44,395 bases of DNA from Acanthaster planci (GCF_001949145.1 NW_019091485.1:541994-586388); one strand, 5' to 3'; shown: positions 23,063-34,591, numbered from the stretch's first letter. The notes: a model not told the origin generated them from the sequence alone. Made by a program: numbers and translations.

Positions 23063-24110
23063 AAAATGCATATAAAATGGTGACATTGACAGTAAACTTG
23101 CAGAGTACACCACTTCGTTTCACTTGCGTTAGCCGCAGTCGAAGGGCAACCATGGCAAGCCATAAACAAAAGCGGGTGCTGACAGTAGGCACACTTTTGC
23201 CAGACCCTGTAACCTTCATGGTATTAACACTTTGGACACACCCACTACAAAGAAACTCGTGTCTGGATCTCGTATGTTCGGTCCCCATAGAATGTGCATG
23301 CAATCAGTTTGTGTATCCACGCATGCGCAATAGTGACATAATGGTCGTCGGCCTGAAAAATTATTCTAGCAGAAGACGCCTATCAGTGGTGACACATGTG
23401 AGGGATTTGTACTGCCCTTTAATTCCCTTGAAGACCTCGTGTGTGAATAAATCGCAAGGAGTGTATCAAATGGTGATATTTAATAGCTTCTAGTAAGAAA
23501 GATCACCGGTAAGTAATCAAAGAAAGTGGAAATATCAATTTTTATGACAAAGTTTAATTATGAAAAATTATCGTTTCTTTACCAAACTTTGTGTATAATT
23601 TTCACAATTTTGCCGAGTTTACCTTCAAATAACTATGATGCCACGTGAAAGACTAGTAACTCTTATGTACAAAAAAGGTTATTATGTCTAGGAAGAAAAC
23701 CACTTTTGCAATTCACTTCGTTTTCATTGGGACCCATTTTCGTCATTTGCTGTGTTTTTCACCTTACTTAGTGCCCAATTTTCACACTTTTGTCGAACTC
23801 CCCTGAGATCATTGGTGATACTGTCTGGAAGACTGATAATTTTTTGGTATCTATCAGCTCATTTTTTTCAAGATCGAGAGCCACTTGTCTAAAATGCAGT
23901 TCGTTTTTCATGCGGATTCAAATTTCCGCTCTGAGTTTGGCATCGGTCAAAATGTCTGGATTATGGGCATGGTGCATACGTACACATACCTGGATACAAG
24001 TGCATTTGGGTACAAGTTGACCTACTGCATTGCAAGAATACACGTCTAATTGCTCAACTAGAAGGCACAAACAAAAACTTTCCATTTTCATCCATACGGT
24101 TTCCTTCGTA
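23063..24110. other. Foreign-looking segment replacing the DIRS reverse transcriptase
   Basis: Lower GC than the flanking DIRS sequence, no RT motifs on either strand and no family recognised. Its left limit is where the RNase H frame (LSLGANINVLELL) becomes readable; its right limit is the end of the gag-like frame. No clear inverted repeats or target duplication were found at the limits. Confidence 0.4.
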
Positions 24111-25262
24111 TAAGATACTTTCTCACTTGAACTTGAACCCCGCAGAAGACGATTAGTGTGCACGCTTCTTATGTGCAGGTGATCCAGCCGCTGAACCAGA
24201 AGGAAGAACCTGAAGACCCGTGGCATCAGCAGAATGTCCAAAATGCACATCGTAGTAGGCTGAAGCAGGCTGAGCTGCCGGGGAAGTGTGACGGAAGCAC
24301 CCTGGTGATGCTTGAACGAAGTATGTGCTTGCTCCACGGGCGTAGGGTCTGACGAAAGGAGCCTGAGAACATAGATCATGTCATGCTCAAGAAGGCAGAG
24401 GCAGCCCTAGAGTTGGGTCAAGCTACAAATAGAGTCAATGTCATCATCCTCAGAAGATAGAGGGTGAAGGCCCACAGAGGGGAGAGCCGAACCATGTTCA
24501 GAGTGCTGAGGGTTACCACGATCCAGGACTTGATGCGGAGCCAGGTCCCATTGGGGAGGCGGTTCTGGCTGGACGACAGAAACCTCTTCGGCCTCCAAGA
24601 ACGCCCCTTGCCAGGGAGGAGGGATGGCCGAGAGGGGGTCTAGGTCGGGTGCCGTCACCGCTGGCTGAGACTTAGAGTCTATCTTGCGGGAGAGAGAGGT
24701 TAATGCCTCCAAGAGGGTGAATCTGGATTAGAGTGGCATTTCTTCTTAGCCTTGGAAGAGGAAGTTGAAGAAGATGACTTGGCCTTGTGCTTCTTAGACT
24801 TTACCAGTGCGGGTATGCCAAAGGCCGGGACGGTTGGAGGAACAGCCAGGTGGTGGTCCCCCAAATGGTTGGTCCTGTCCTGCGAGGAGCGCATCCCAGG
24901 TCAGGATCGGTGGCCTCATGACCGTAGTCCATTGGCAGATGGGAGATGCAGATGGGGTGCGGACAAAAGCCCCAGTGATGTAGAAGTCCAAAGGGGGCTG
25001 AGCACCATGCTGAATTGCAGACTCGACCATGGCAGAAGCAGTGGAGCATGGCAAACCCACTGTGGAACCTGTTGCCGGCACAGAGGGAGTTAACTGGCCC
25101 AGCAGTTAACTGGGGCAGACGGCGGACTGTCGCCCCATGAGCCCCGCTGGGCTAGGGTTAGGGTCAGTAGGGTAGCCTGGGGATGTGGTAGGTTGCAATG
25201 CCTGGTACCCGCAGCATAGAGAAGGAACCACTCATCATTCTCTGGTTACTATGATCAAGAGT

Positions 25263-25540
25263 AGTGTTGCGGCATAGCACGCTCAACCTGAAGATGTGTA
25301 GAGTGGATGTCCATGACCAAGGGTAGTGTTGTGGCCCAGCATGCTCAGCCCGGTCGGAAGGTGTAGAGAGCAGTCATCAGTGATCAACGGCAGTGTTGCG
25401 GCATTGCATGCTCAGCCCAATCAATTCCGGTAGTGGTCATCAGTGATCAGAGTATTGTTGTGGCGTAGCACGCTCAACCCGAGCATGTACATGTAGATAA
25501 AGGTCCAGGCTAGTGTTATGGCATAGCACGCTCAACCTCA
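25263..25540. repeat. About 60-bp tandem repeat in the DIRS 5' flank, five copies
   Basis: AGTGTTGYGGCATAGCACGC followed by TCAACC recurs at 25263, 25325, 25392, 25454 and 25512 (spacing 57-67). It lies upstream of the gag-like region, where a DIRS promoter/terminal repeat would be. Confidence 0.75.
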
Positions 25541-25742
25541 GGCCTGTTCACTCCACTGGGTCTCTCCCCGTTGAAGCCGTTAATTGGGTAACGCAAACTG
25601 CACCACAAAGGAGCAGGGTAGCCCGCCAAGCCCCACTCCATGGTCAGACCCATAATGTATTTTGCCATTATTATTCAAATGCACGCACCACATACAGAAC
25701 AAAGGGCTGCCCAGTCCTGTTCAATGGCCATACACAACACAC

Positions 25743-26627
25743 CAGTGTTGTAGTACTCGTACTCGGTACTCGTACTCGAGTACTACTCGAGTACCGTTTT
25801 CAGAGTACTTGCACTCGTACTTGTACTTGGGTGTCCAAGTACTCGTACTCAAACTACAGTTCTTGTACTCGGGCTACAAAATACTCCAAACTCGACATCC
25901 AAAAATTGTACTCGAGCATCAAAGTACTCATACTCGATTAACAGTACTCGATAAAAAAAATCCTTTAAGTTAACTTACCACGCACGGCCGTTAAGATAAA
26001 GTACAAAAAATATCTACTCCAATGACCCGATATTCGATACAGTTCTGACAACGAGAAGGCCGAAAGTGGGACCATTAAGGCATACGACCCATTCGCCGTC
26101 TGTGCGCGTACTTAACCAATCTCGTACGCAATTTATAATGCGGTACTCCATCAGAATGGTTCCGCGATTTACTTGGGCATTGGTAGTCTGGTTCCTGGAC
26201 CCGAAAATTTGAACAATGAACCCAGCATACAGAAAATCACAGGCATGTGAATAATTGAGTCTGGAAAATAGACTTCGCCGCGCCCTGCACATTGTGTCAA
26301 CGGCTGCAACGCACGTGTAGTGACCGTGACATTGCTAGCCAGATCACTTGTTCTTGTAGCCAAGCCATCTGCATTCGGTGTTTCTTTTACACAGTGGCAG
26401 GTCTTAGAGTCTCTAAATTAAGATAAAAACTACTTTTGAATTAGAAGTACTTGTACTCGTACTCGGAATTAGAAGTACTTGTACTTGTACTCGGAAGTGC
26501 AAGTACTTGTACTCGGAAACCAGTACTTGTACTCGGCTGGCAAAGTACTCGCCCTGTCTTTGTACTCGGAAGTCAAAGTACTCGGCAGTACTTAGTACTC
26601 GGAAAAAAGTACTCGACTATAACACTG
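25743..26627. mobile_element. hAT-like non-autonomous transposon, 885 bp, with subterminal TACTCG arrays
   Basis: The left end is CAGTGTTGTAGTACTCG at 25743; the right end complement is CAGTGTTATAGTCGAGTAC ending at 26627. Eight-base flanks are CAACACAC (25735-25742) and AAACACAC (26628-26635), one mismatch, matching the 8-bp target duplication of hAT elements. Both subterminal regions (25750-25950 and 26445-26615) are packed with dozens of AGTACTCG/GTACTTG motifs. The central part (25970-26440) is unique, with only short frames and no transposase signature. Subterminal motif arrays are where hAT transposases bind. Confidence 0.82.
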
Positions 26628-26872
26628 AAACACACTATGGAAGGTCACACCCAAACCTGTAGATAATGCACAGAAAAAGGGGGCAGAAAAGAACAACAAA
26701 ATATACAAAATACAAGATACGAAATACGAGAATAACCATTCTTACGGATAGATAAGAAATCACTCTTTATTCATAAATAGAAATCAAGTCAATTCACAAA
26801 CGCGAAAGGTACAGAACTCGAAACTCCAAAAAATGCCATAAAAGACACATCCGTAAACGATAGGCACTGAGA

Positions 26873-27753
26873 AAAGAAAGCCGAACATGATGGTAGGACC
26901 GCAGTGTATTGTGGAGGGTCAAGGGACAGAATGCATAATCAAGTCTTGTCAGCAAATTGTAACAGGCACATGGGAAATTTGCATATGTAGGCTGTGCAGG
27001 GGTATGTGAATGCAGGAGATGCAAATAAACATCCCCAGGACAAAGGGTGTGATGGCTGCAAGCTGTTTTTTTACAGCCTTGGTCACGTTCAAGTGGAAAA
27101 GCTTGGCCAAGAGTAGAAAATAAGAGCCGATTTTGGTGCACGGGCCTGGCACTTGCTGCATGTTTAGATTTTGTAAGCAGTTGAAACATGACCAGGTCCA
27201 AGGAAGAGGCTCGATAAGATTCTTGAGTCTAACATGGCAACTCAAAGGGGTCACAATCTGAAACAAATATATCTTCCATATGTGCATTTCTGTGTGTAGG
27301 AATTGCATAGGGCTGGCTGTTTAATAAGGCAAGTCTTTATTTTAACTTGACATAATTTCTTATATTCTTTCTGCTTATCCTATTTTTGTATCTGTTGTCT
27401 GTCGGCACAAATATGTCTTTACCTTTGATGATCTGTGATTGTTTGTTTATATTAAAGAGGGCTTCCTTGATATTTGAATAACTTTCCAATTTATATTCCT
27501 TTTCAACGAATAATTTATTGATGCTCTATTCAGCTTTGTCTGAATATTCACTATTCAGTGATCTCCTTTGACTTCCACTCCATTCTATGAGTGAAACAAA
27601 ATTGTTTATTAATAATGGGAGGAGGGAATATGGTGGGGGGCTAAAAACTTTGGGAATTTGAATAACCTTTTATGGACTTTCTGAGGGGTGATGCTAAAGG
27701 TTTGGGGTTTTTCATACACTTTTAGAAGGGAAGTAATAAGATGCTGAAACCCC
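26873..27753 (-). repeat. Right arm of a 7.5-kb inverted duplication
   Basis: Reverse-complement partner of 20228-21092, with about 95% identity over the compared core and one insertion of about 21 bp near 27040 (ATCACACCCTTTGTCCTGGG region in complement). It ends about 145 bp from the CELSR exon 3 donor. Confidence 0.85.
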
Positions 27754-27897
27754 CTTTTCTGCTTTTTTTAAGTTCCTTTTTAGAGGGCTCTGAGTTTGTC
27801 TCCCTTGGTCCATCAGTGCTGTCAACGACAATTGTTGTGTAAAGAAATGGGGGCTGAGGAAGGGTTAATTTGACAGGTGCTGGGAAAAATCACTCAC

Positions 27898-28539
27898 CTG
27901 CAAAGTTATCATTGCACACGCAGGTATATCCAGCTTCTTTCTGAATGCACTGCCCATTGCTACCACAAGGATTAGAGTAGCAATAGTTGATCTCTGTTGT
28001 GCAATAGTTGCCTGTGAATCCTGGTGGGCACTCACACCTGTAGAGAGTCTCTGGATGGATAGAACGAAAGATGACGGTCTGGGTCGCAATGAAGCCCGAT
28101 GAACTCCAGAAGGAGAGCGGGGAGAGACACCGGTAGTGCATGTTCTCACTACTGCAGACCTCGTAAAGGCAGAGGTTGTCACCAAAGGGCAACACCTTCA
28201 CCAAGGAAACTTCGGAGAGGATAGACCGCATCAGGTAGACTCGCTCCTGGAGGTACTGGGAAGTGAAGAAGGTGCCGTCTTGGTGCTGGGCAGCAAAGGA
28301 GACATCAAGGATGGGTGGGTCACTCACAATGTCATGGTTCTTGATGCTGAAAACATACACCAGGTTGCGTTGTGTGGGGATGATGTTGGATAGGGCATCG
28401 ATGAAACGATTGATCTTTGCAGAGAGGAATTCCTGGGAGTTTGTGTCCTCCAGCTGGACAGTGATACTGCTCATTAGCATGTTATCAGTGACCATTGTTA
28501 GACGGAAGGTGCACTGTGCCGACACAACATTCAGGCCAT
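27898..28539 (-). CDS. CELSR: CELSR exon 3: end of cadherin repeat 9, linker domain, EGF modules 1-2
   Basis: The acceptor is a good pyrimidine tract ending CATTTCAG|ATGGCC (first base 28539, phase 1). The exon begins DGLNVVSAQCTFRLTMVTDN, which closely resembles the conserved segment after the ninth cadherin repeat in vertebrate CELSR proteins. A domain with VFSIKNHD and LPFGDNLCLYEVC follows. An EGF module comes next (RCECPPGFTGNYC), then TEINYCYSNPCGSNGQC leading into CVCNDNFAG, cut at the donor GCAG|GTGAGT (last base 27898, phase 1). Length is 642 nt. This is the most family-specific exon in the window. An inverted duplication begins only about 145 bp past its donor. Confidence 0.95.
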
Positions 28540-28829
28540 CTGAAATGACAATGCAAAACAAAAAGCAGGAAGTTAACAATCTGATCTAAAGCCCTCAGTG
28601 CATTTTCATGCTGAGTGCATATAGAAAACTAAAGTGAAATGGCATTCAATTTTTGGATACCAAGGTTTTTCCTCCCTTCAAACAAGAGGTTCAAGAGGTA
28701 AGAACTAGAATGACACCAGTGTGGCCTGATACCAGACTTGTGACCAGGAAACTCCAGTTTAAGATTTGAAGGTTTCATGGTGAAAAACTATATGAGTAAA
28801 ACGATTGCGGTTACACTATGGATAAATCT

Positions 28830-30165
28830 CTTTCTTGAGTACGTGTGGTTCTGAGAAGAACCGGGGAATAACTCGACGTTTCGAACAGTGTACTCTGTCA
28901 GTCTTCAGGAAACTTCAGGAGACTGCAGGATTCTGACTGGGAGTGGAGCTTATATGGTGTAGAGAGGGATCCAGATGTAGGGATTAGTTCGGTGAAGCGT
29001 TGAGGCGGGAACGGTGAAGGCAGGAACAATGGATGCTGCGCCGGATCCTGGTACTGCATGACCTGAGTGTGTGCTTAGAGTGAACGGCTGGGTGCCAAGA
29101 GTAGAGAAGACCCATAGGCTAAGGAAGGAACCTAACTGGGGAGTCCTTGGGTATGGGATGCCCATTGGACTGGGATGTGAGGATGGGGCACCAGATATCG
29201 CTGATGCTGAAGCCGAAGTCTTGGGGAACTGTGTCATGCTTGATGATTTCTATGGCTTCCAAGATGCGGTGGGGATACCATAGTTCGATGCTGGTGATGA
29301 GTCCAGTTTGGCTACAGTTGATCTGATGGTCTTCAGTGTGGGAGTGCTTGATTATTGACGACTTTTCAAGCTCTCCCTTCCTGCCATGAGCTTTGTGCTC
29401 ATTGATTCGGGTAGGGAGGTCCCTGCCCATCTCGCCAATATACACTTTGCCACATTGGCAAGGAATTCTGTACACCCCTGATCTGCGCTGGGGGTCCTGC
29501 CGGTCTTGTGCGAGGTGAGCAGGTTGTGTAACTGCAGTGGGGCTGTGTGGAAAACTTGAATACCATGCTTGTGGAGAATGCGCTGGATATGGTGGGAAGT
29601 TCTGCCTAAGTAGGGGAGGGTGATGGAACTAGCGGCCCTCTAACTAGTTGGCTTTGGGTATAGGAGACCCTTTGGCCGGGGGGTGGATCTGGGATCTTGG
29701 GTCTTGATTTGGATTGGCTTGTATCCGTTACGTTGCAGTGCTGCGGTGATGTGGTGGAGTTCTTGGCCGAGGAATTCTTTGTCGCAGATGTTGTATGCCC
29801 TGCGGACAAGGGCCCGATTGACAGACAACTTGATCTTGGGGTGGTGGAAGGACGTGCTGTGGAGGTATCTGTCCATGTGGGTGGGCTTGCGGTAGACCGT
29901 GCGGGCTAGGCTGCCGTCCTCCTTTCTGCTCACCTCAACATCAAGAAATGAAATGTTGCCATTACGTTCTTGTTCCATGGTGAACCGGATGTTGCTATGA
30001 AGCGCGTTGAGGTGTTCCAGAAAGAGTTGGAGGTTGTCCTGCCCATGCTGCCAGATGACGAAAGTGTCGTCCACATATTAGAGCCAAACTTTGGGTCTGT
30101 GGTCTGATGCGTTGATGGCAAGTTGCTCAAGCTCCTCCATGAACATGTCCGCCAGAACTCCAATT
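28830..30165 (-). mobile_element. Penelope-like retroelement, 5'-truncated
   Basis: The minus strand from about 30165 encodes the C-terminal part of a Penelope-type reverse transcriptase: GVLADMFMEELEQLAINAS, then the catalytic YVDD box in YVDDTFVIWQHG. FLDVEVSRKEDGSLARTVYR and KPTHMDRYLH follow, then a thumb and linker (LPYLGRTSHHIQRIL). The protein continues into a GIY-YIG endonuclease domain, GVYRIPCQCGKVYIGEMGR (29475 down). RT plus C-terminal GIY-YIG defines Penelope-like elements. The copy is dead: a TAA codon stands two residues before the Y of YVDD. Frameshifts separate the linker from GIY-YIG near 29480 and break the tail near 29140. RT fingers and palm before GVLADMF are absent. The 3' end is not sharply defined. 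Confidence 0.88.
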
Positions 30166-31289
30166 TCTTAAAGTAAATCACAGTTTACTGCTGGTGTCAT
30201 ATCCAATTGAGATCATTACAAAAATTGGTATTTGACACCAAGAAGAATGATTATAACTGCATTGCCTTATTTTTTGAAAAAAACCCTTCCAAAATTATGT
30301 GACATGAGAGAAAAATCATGCATTAGCCTCTGGGTTCCAGAGAACAATACCTCAAAGTGTGACAAAATTGTAATTAATGACAAACACATGTGGACTGGGA
30401 GTCTGTGACAGGTGACAAGCATTATGAAGTGACTAGGCCCCAACTGGACTTGGCAATGTAACAGGCAGATGACGGTATGGAACATTAATAGAGGGTAGGC
30501 TATACGCAAACGGATGCTGTCACAGTTGACTACATGTGCACCTAAATAGTCACTACACTAGTGGGGTGGTGGGGGTATACTGTAAGAAGAGTTAGCTAAC
30601 AAGTTTCAAGTAATCTTCTGTACTGTTAACAACACTGAGCCGTAGCCCACAAAACATTCCTGGACTTCTCTTTCACGATAGGGTTTACATTAGTGGCACT
30701 TCCACAATTGGCATCCAGTGCACGTACCATGCAGCCAAGGTTTTTGTTCCTCTGGCAAAGTTCAGTGTTGGCACAATGAAAAGACCCAACCCCGTCCAAG
30801 ACTGCTTGACCCTTTTTGAGTAGAGGGGTTTCATTTTACCCTCCAATTGATAATCCAAATTATGGAGGTGTACAGATTTGTCTGTGCTTACATTGTGGTC
30901 TTAAGCCATATATTCCAACACATTTTGCTTTGGTAGATATACATAACATTGGTGGCTGCAGACCGTTCAGACTTCTCTTGTTTAAGTCCAACTCCCACTA
31001 AATGTGGTGCAGAGGTGTAATTATCCAAAGGAGGGGACTGCTAGATGGGGGTGAAATACAACGAGGACCTCAATTTGCCCTGGTACTGCCATAGTAGCCA
31101 TGAAGGCTGGTATGAAACCCAAAAATGGACTGGCCAACGGAGCTCTAGCAAGCCTGATCTACCAGGGCTCCGTCATCAGTGGTGCAGCCATCTGCTGGCC
31201 CTCGTCATGGTCATCTTGCTCTTGCTTGCCCCTTGGACAACTGACAGGAGGCAAAGCAGTGCGAGTGTGGACTGCGCACCCCCATTGTT

Positions 31290-32600
31290 ACCACCATCCA
31301 AAAACAAATCCTCATCACGGTATTCCCAATCCAATAGTTTTGTGGAACGTGCTCTACAGACGATCAAGATAGTCATCCAGAGATGCCAGAAATCAAAGGA
31401 AACTTTGACAAGGCACTCCTAAACCTGAGGGCTACTTCGATTGATGCCAAATTGCCATCTCCTGCCGAGATAATGTTTGCCAGACCACCCCGTACAAATT
31501 TGCCAAGCTGCAACCCATACTTACAAGCATGATACAAAGACATCAACAAAACCAATGACCAGAGGCGTGACCGAATGAAAGCAGATCATGACAGGAGAAG
31601 CTTAGCCAATGAGCTCCCACCTCTTCATGTTGGGCAGAAGGTCTGCATTCTAAACCACAATTCTCAAGCTTGGCTACCAGGTGAAGTCCCAACAGTTCGT
31701 AAAGAGCCAAGGTCGTACGAGGTTGCCACCCCAAACGGCAACATCCTGAGGCATAATCGATTACACATCAGAGAGATGACGGGCCCACAATGCTCTACTA
31801 CTCCCACACGTTTCAGCTTCGTGGACACAGGGAAACCCCAAAACCCCATCAAGAAGGAACAAAAACCCCCACCCTAGGCTCCAAATCAGCTGAGGAAATC
31901 AATACTACTTGACCGGCTACCACCAGATCAGGAAGGGTGTCCGAAAGCCTATTCAGTACACCACAAATAAAGGTCCTGTTACACCATCCGGCCAACTCAA
32001 GTCTTTTTTTAACACTACAATCTTGCATACTAACATTAATTTCTTGTCCGAGTTGTAGAATACAAACCAGTGATTACCTACATGTATATACCATACATCT
32101 GAGAAAGCCAACCTCAAGGATTTTATGAGCACAAGAGTTTTTTAACCAGAAACTGTCTAGATATACTGTAGTATAGTAGATTAGTGACCCGTTCTTTCGA
32201 TTCACTGTTGTGGTGTTTTAAAAATTGTCGACGTTTAAACCTTGTTGATGTTTGAAATAATCTCGGAAGTTCAAATTATGCCTACCAGAATTGCAAACAT
32301 CTGAAACCGGACCCAGTTCAATGCAAGTTCACATTTTATTCATCCCTTTACCTGGATAATCGCAAGAATGATATGGAAATTTTTGATGAGAGTTGTCAAC
32401 CATGTAAATCTTCTACATAAATTGTACTTTCAAAAGGAGGGGGATGTTGTAATATAAGCCAGCAACTATACTGTACACTGCGCACTAACACACTGCGCAT
32501 GAGGTGGCCACTCTCCTATACTATCATGGCTGAATAAACACTCCACTTGGAGTGTCTGGGAACTTTATCAAAGTTTGTCATGCTATCACTTCACACATTG
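31290..32600 (+). mobile_element. Ty3/Gypsy LTR retrotransposon, 3' end (integrase, polypurine tract, LTR)
   Basis: The plus strand from about 31310 reads SSSRYSQSNSFVERALQTIK, the end of an integrase catalytic core including the last acidic residue. FARPPRTNLPS and the integrase C-terminal module LPPLHVGQKVCIL .. RSYEVATPNGNILRHNRLHI follow, ending at a stop at 31877. A polypurine tract at 32432-32444 directly precedes TGTTGTAATATAAG at 32445, a typical LTR start. The LTR contains an AATAAA-type signal (GAATAAACACTCC). Its 3' end, placed near 32600, is uncertain. Gag, protease, RT and RNase H are absent, and a frame break separates the core from the C-terminal module. Confidence 0.75.
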
Positions 32601-33263
32601 CCCCAAATCTGTGGATCACTTATAGGCGAGGAAATAGATCTGGGAACAGAGCTGGAGAGCCTTGTCATCGTCACATCAGCACACATACAGCCATAAGCAG
32701 ACTTCTCTGATTTATTAAGTCAGGAAATGGATACCCTGCTCCCCTTATTCCAAGGATATTTCCAACCTTATGCAACCCACATGGAGCCATCTGTGGTATG
32801 CAATGATGGAGGTCATAATGTTTACCCCATTTGCCAACCCAATTCATTGTTTTAAGGGAACTGTCCCACAAACCTGACCGAATATTTTTAGAGACAGAAT
32901 GTCAGTTTCAGTTGTTTGGGAGGTTAATCAATTTGGAGTTTGCAGGTTGTTGGGACCCGGAAGAACATCTGCTAATTCTGCTAATTTATAGAGTTGCACA
33001 ATGAACCTTCAAAGATTTGACTAATGGGGAAGTTTACATGCAAATCAAACTTTGAGGAGGGCATTGTAAAACTTGTGCATGACTAATCATATTCCTGATG
33101 GAAATGTCCATCAAGAGACTCCAATTAAAGGGCATTAAAGGGCCCATGCCAGGGTCAGAATTCAGTCTGCACCCAAATCACTCAGGAGACCACTGGTCAA
33201 CAGCCAGACACTCTCAAGTCGACACAGTGGCCATACAGGCCCAATTGGCATCTATGTCAAAGT

Positions 33264-33326
33264 AGTCCATCGACCCATCAAATGAGTCTATCGACCCTTA
33301 ACATTAGTCTGTCGACTCAATGATTG
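33264..33326. repeat. 21-bp minisatellite, three diverged copies
   Basis: Three units start at 33264, 33285 and 33306 with the shared core AGTCYRTCGACYC. Weaker relatives (AGTCCATCAGTC, AGTCTGTCAATAC) extend to about 33370. Confidence 0.7.
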
Positions 33327-33826
33327 TTGGTTCATAAGTCCATCAGTCTATTTGACAGTCTGTCAATACTATTTTTTAAGGAGTTGTCTAGTAAATCGTC
33401 AGTTGCAGAACAAACAACAGGGACAGTGTTGTCATCTATTAATTAGTCGTATATTAGAGAACTTTGCGTTTGTGGTACAGAAACCTATCCAGAAGCCTAC
33501 CAGATAATACGACAATAAAAGTAATAATTCTGCCATCCTTATGCCGGTGAAAGGATAACCGGCATGTTATGATTTACTTTTCCACTGCACCTCCTATTGG
33601 GGCCATTTTGCCAATCACTGGTATCACTTTTGTTCCAACCTGACTTTTGAATTACAGCAAGTAAATACTGCTTCTTCTAATGCAACCAAATTTTAAATTC
33701 AAGAGGGCACAATAATGTGGTTGATCAATTCCTTGCACCTGGAACATTCTGACAATAGTTGCAGTAATTTACCAACAGAATCCTTCTGCTTTTGTTTACA
33801 TTTCTCAGATTTATCTAAGAACTCAC

Positions 33827-34591
33827 CTGATACTTGTATCCACATCTCCATTCTCTGTGGGATATCAATATTCCTCAGACTGGGATTGAGTCTGATGCCC
33901 CCTGTGGTGCCATTCAGGATTAGGTGGTTATTTGCATTCCCCCTCATGATCAGGTACTGGAGGGTGTCTGACACATCCTGGTCATGAGCAGGAACCTGTC
34001 CAATGTCACCTTCTGGGAAGAATCCCTCATAGTAGTTGAAGAAGATTTCAAAGTCTTCTAGGATGGGACTGTTGTCGTTCTGGTCCTCAACATGGATGTT
34101 GACTGTAGCCAACCTGAAGAAGGGTGTTGAAGTGGCCTTGACGGTTACTTGGTACTCATTCCTGGCTTCATAGTCCAGCTCAATCAGGGTTGTCAGTTCC
34201 CCTGATCGACTGTCAATCTCAAAGAAGTCCAGGTCACCTGCAATCAGGGAGTAATGGATGATTGCGTTGTAGCCCTCATCCGGGTCATTCGCAATGATGG
34301 TGGAGACCAGTTCACCAGGGTTACGGTTCTCTGCGATGTACACATCCATCTCCTCCTGAAGAAACTCAGGTGGGTTGTCATTCTCATCACGCAGCCTGAC
34401 AGTGATCTGCACAGTTTCGCGGTGAGTGGGACGGCCCCCGTCCACAGCAAAGGCAACTAAGTTGTACTCTGCTTTGGCCTCGCGATCGAGACAGACTGCT
34501 GTACGGATGATGCCTGAGGTTTCATCAATGACAAAAGCTCCATTGCCATCATTACCATTATTGAACGTGTAGGAAATCTGACTGTTAGTAC
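33827..34591 (-). CDS. CELSR: CELSR exon 2: rest of cadherin repeat 7, repeat 8, most of repeat 9
   Basis: The acceptor is CATATGCAG|GTACTAAC (first base 34591), entered in phase 1, so the exon 1/2 junction reads EDADEG-TNSQISYTF within repeat 7. The exon is 765 nt. It shows DENDNPPEF at the end of repeat 7 and DQNDNSPIL at the end of repeat 8. The ninth repeat begins FEIFFNYYEGFFPEGDIG and lacks the usual calcium motifs, as the membrane-proximal repeat of CELSR proteins does. The donor is ATCAG|GTGAGT (last base 33827, phase 1). Downstream frame-open sequence to 33699 is intronic. The match in order and spacing to CELSR repeats 7-9 is strong. Confidence 0.94.

Larger units (their letters stand above)
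21100..25640 (-). mobile_element. DIRS-type tyrosine-recombinase retrotransposon, defective
   Basis: The minus strand is GC-richer than its surroundings and encodes, in order, a serine/lysine-rich gag-like region (KSKKHKAKSSSSTSSSKAKK, 24894 down to about 24110), RNase H and tyrosine recombinase. RNase H reads LGANINVLELLVVFNVLRHF and VQSDASTTVAYISRQGSTRP. The DIRS pol linker reads DTLQIDWLGPLAYVFPPISL and LLAPLWPRQLWFQRW. The recombinase region (22134-21600) contains WDFGSFPQVLASPHL and WCPVRTLMHRRKF. Reverse transcriptase is not seen: 23063-24110, where it should be, is an AT-richer stretch with no RT motif. Frames are broken many times. Element ends are estimates. Confidence 0.78.
3644..27897 (-). 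other. CELSR intron 3 (24254 nt), repeat-rich
   Basis: The borders are GTGAGTG (27897) and TTCTTGAAG (3644). It is by far the largest intron in the window and carries most of the mobile and nested sequence. Stretches where I see no gene or repeat are 3700-5780, 5900-6540, 10560-11410, 11530-12150, 15930-16830, 16990-17370 and 18700-20200. In 20210-20230 there is a small perfect palindrome (CCCCCAC ATTA GTGGGGG) just outside the left inverted-duplication arm. Confidence 0.88.
28540..33826 (-). other. CELSR intron 2 (5287 nt) with two retroelement fragments
   Basis: The borders are GTGAGT (33826) and CATTTCAG (28540). It holds a Penelope-like element (about 28830-30165, same strand) and the 3' part of a Ty3/Gypsy element (about 31290-32600, opposite strand). 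The stretches 30200-31000, 32610-33260 and 33380-33830 show no coding or repeat signal beyond a 21-bp minisatellite at 33264. A perfect 8-bp-stem hairpin (ATGCCGGT..ACCGGCAT) lies near 33540-33565. Confidence 0.85.

Noticed and set aside
23077-23493. 138-residue plus-strand frame inside the DIRS interval
   Set aside because: No recognisable domain; it covers part of the unidentified AT-rich replacement segment and has no supporting signal.
28136-28589. Plus-strand frames opposite CELSR exon 3
   Set aside because: Shadows of a strongly conserved coding exon.
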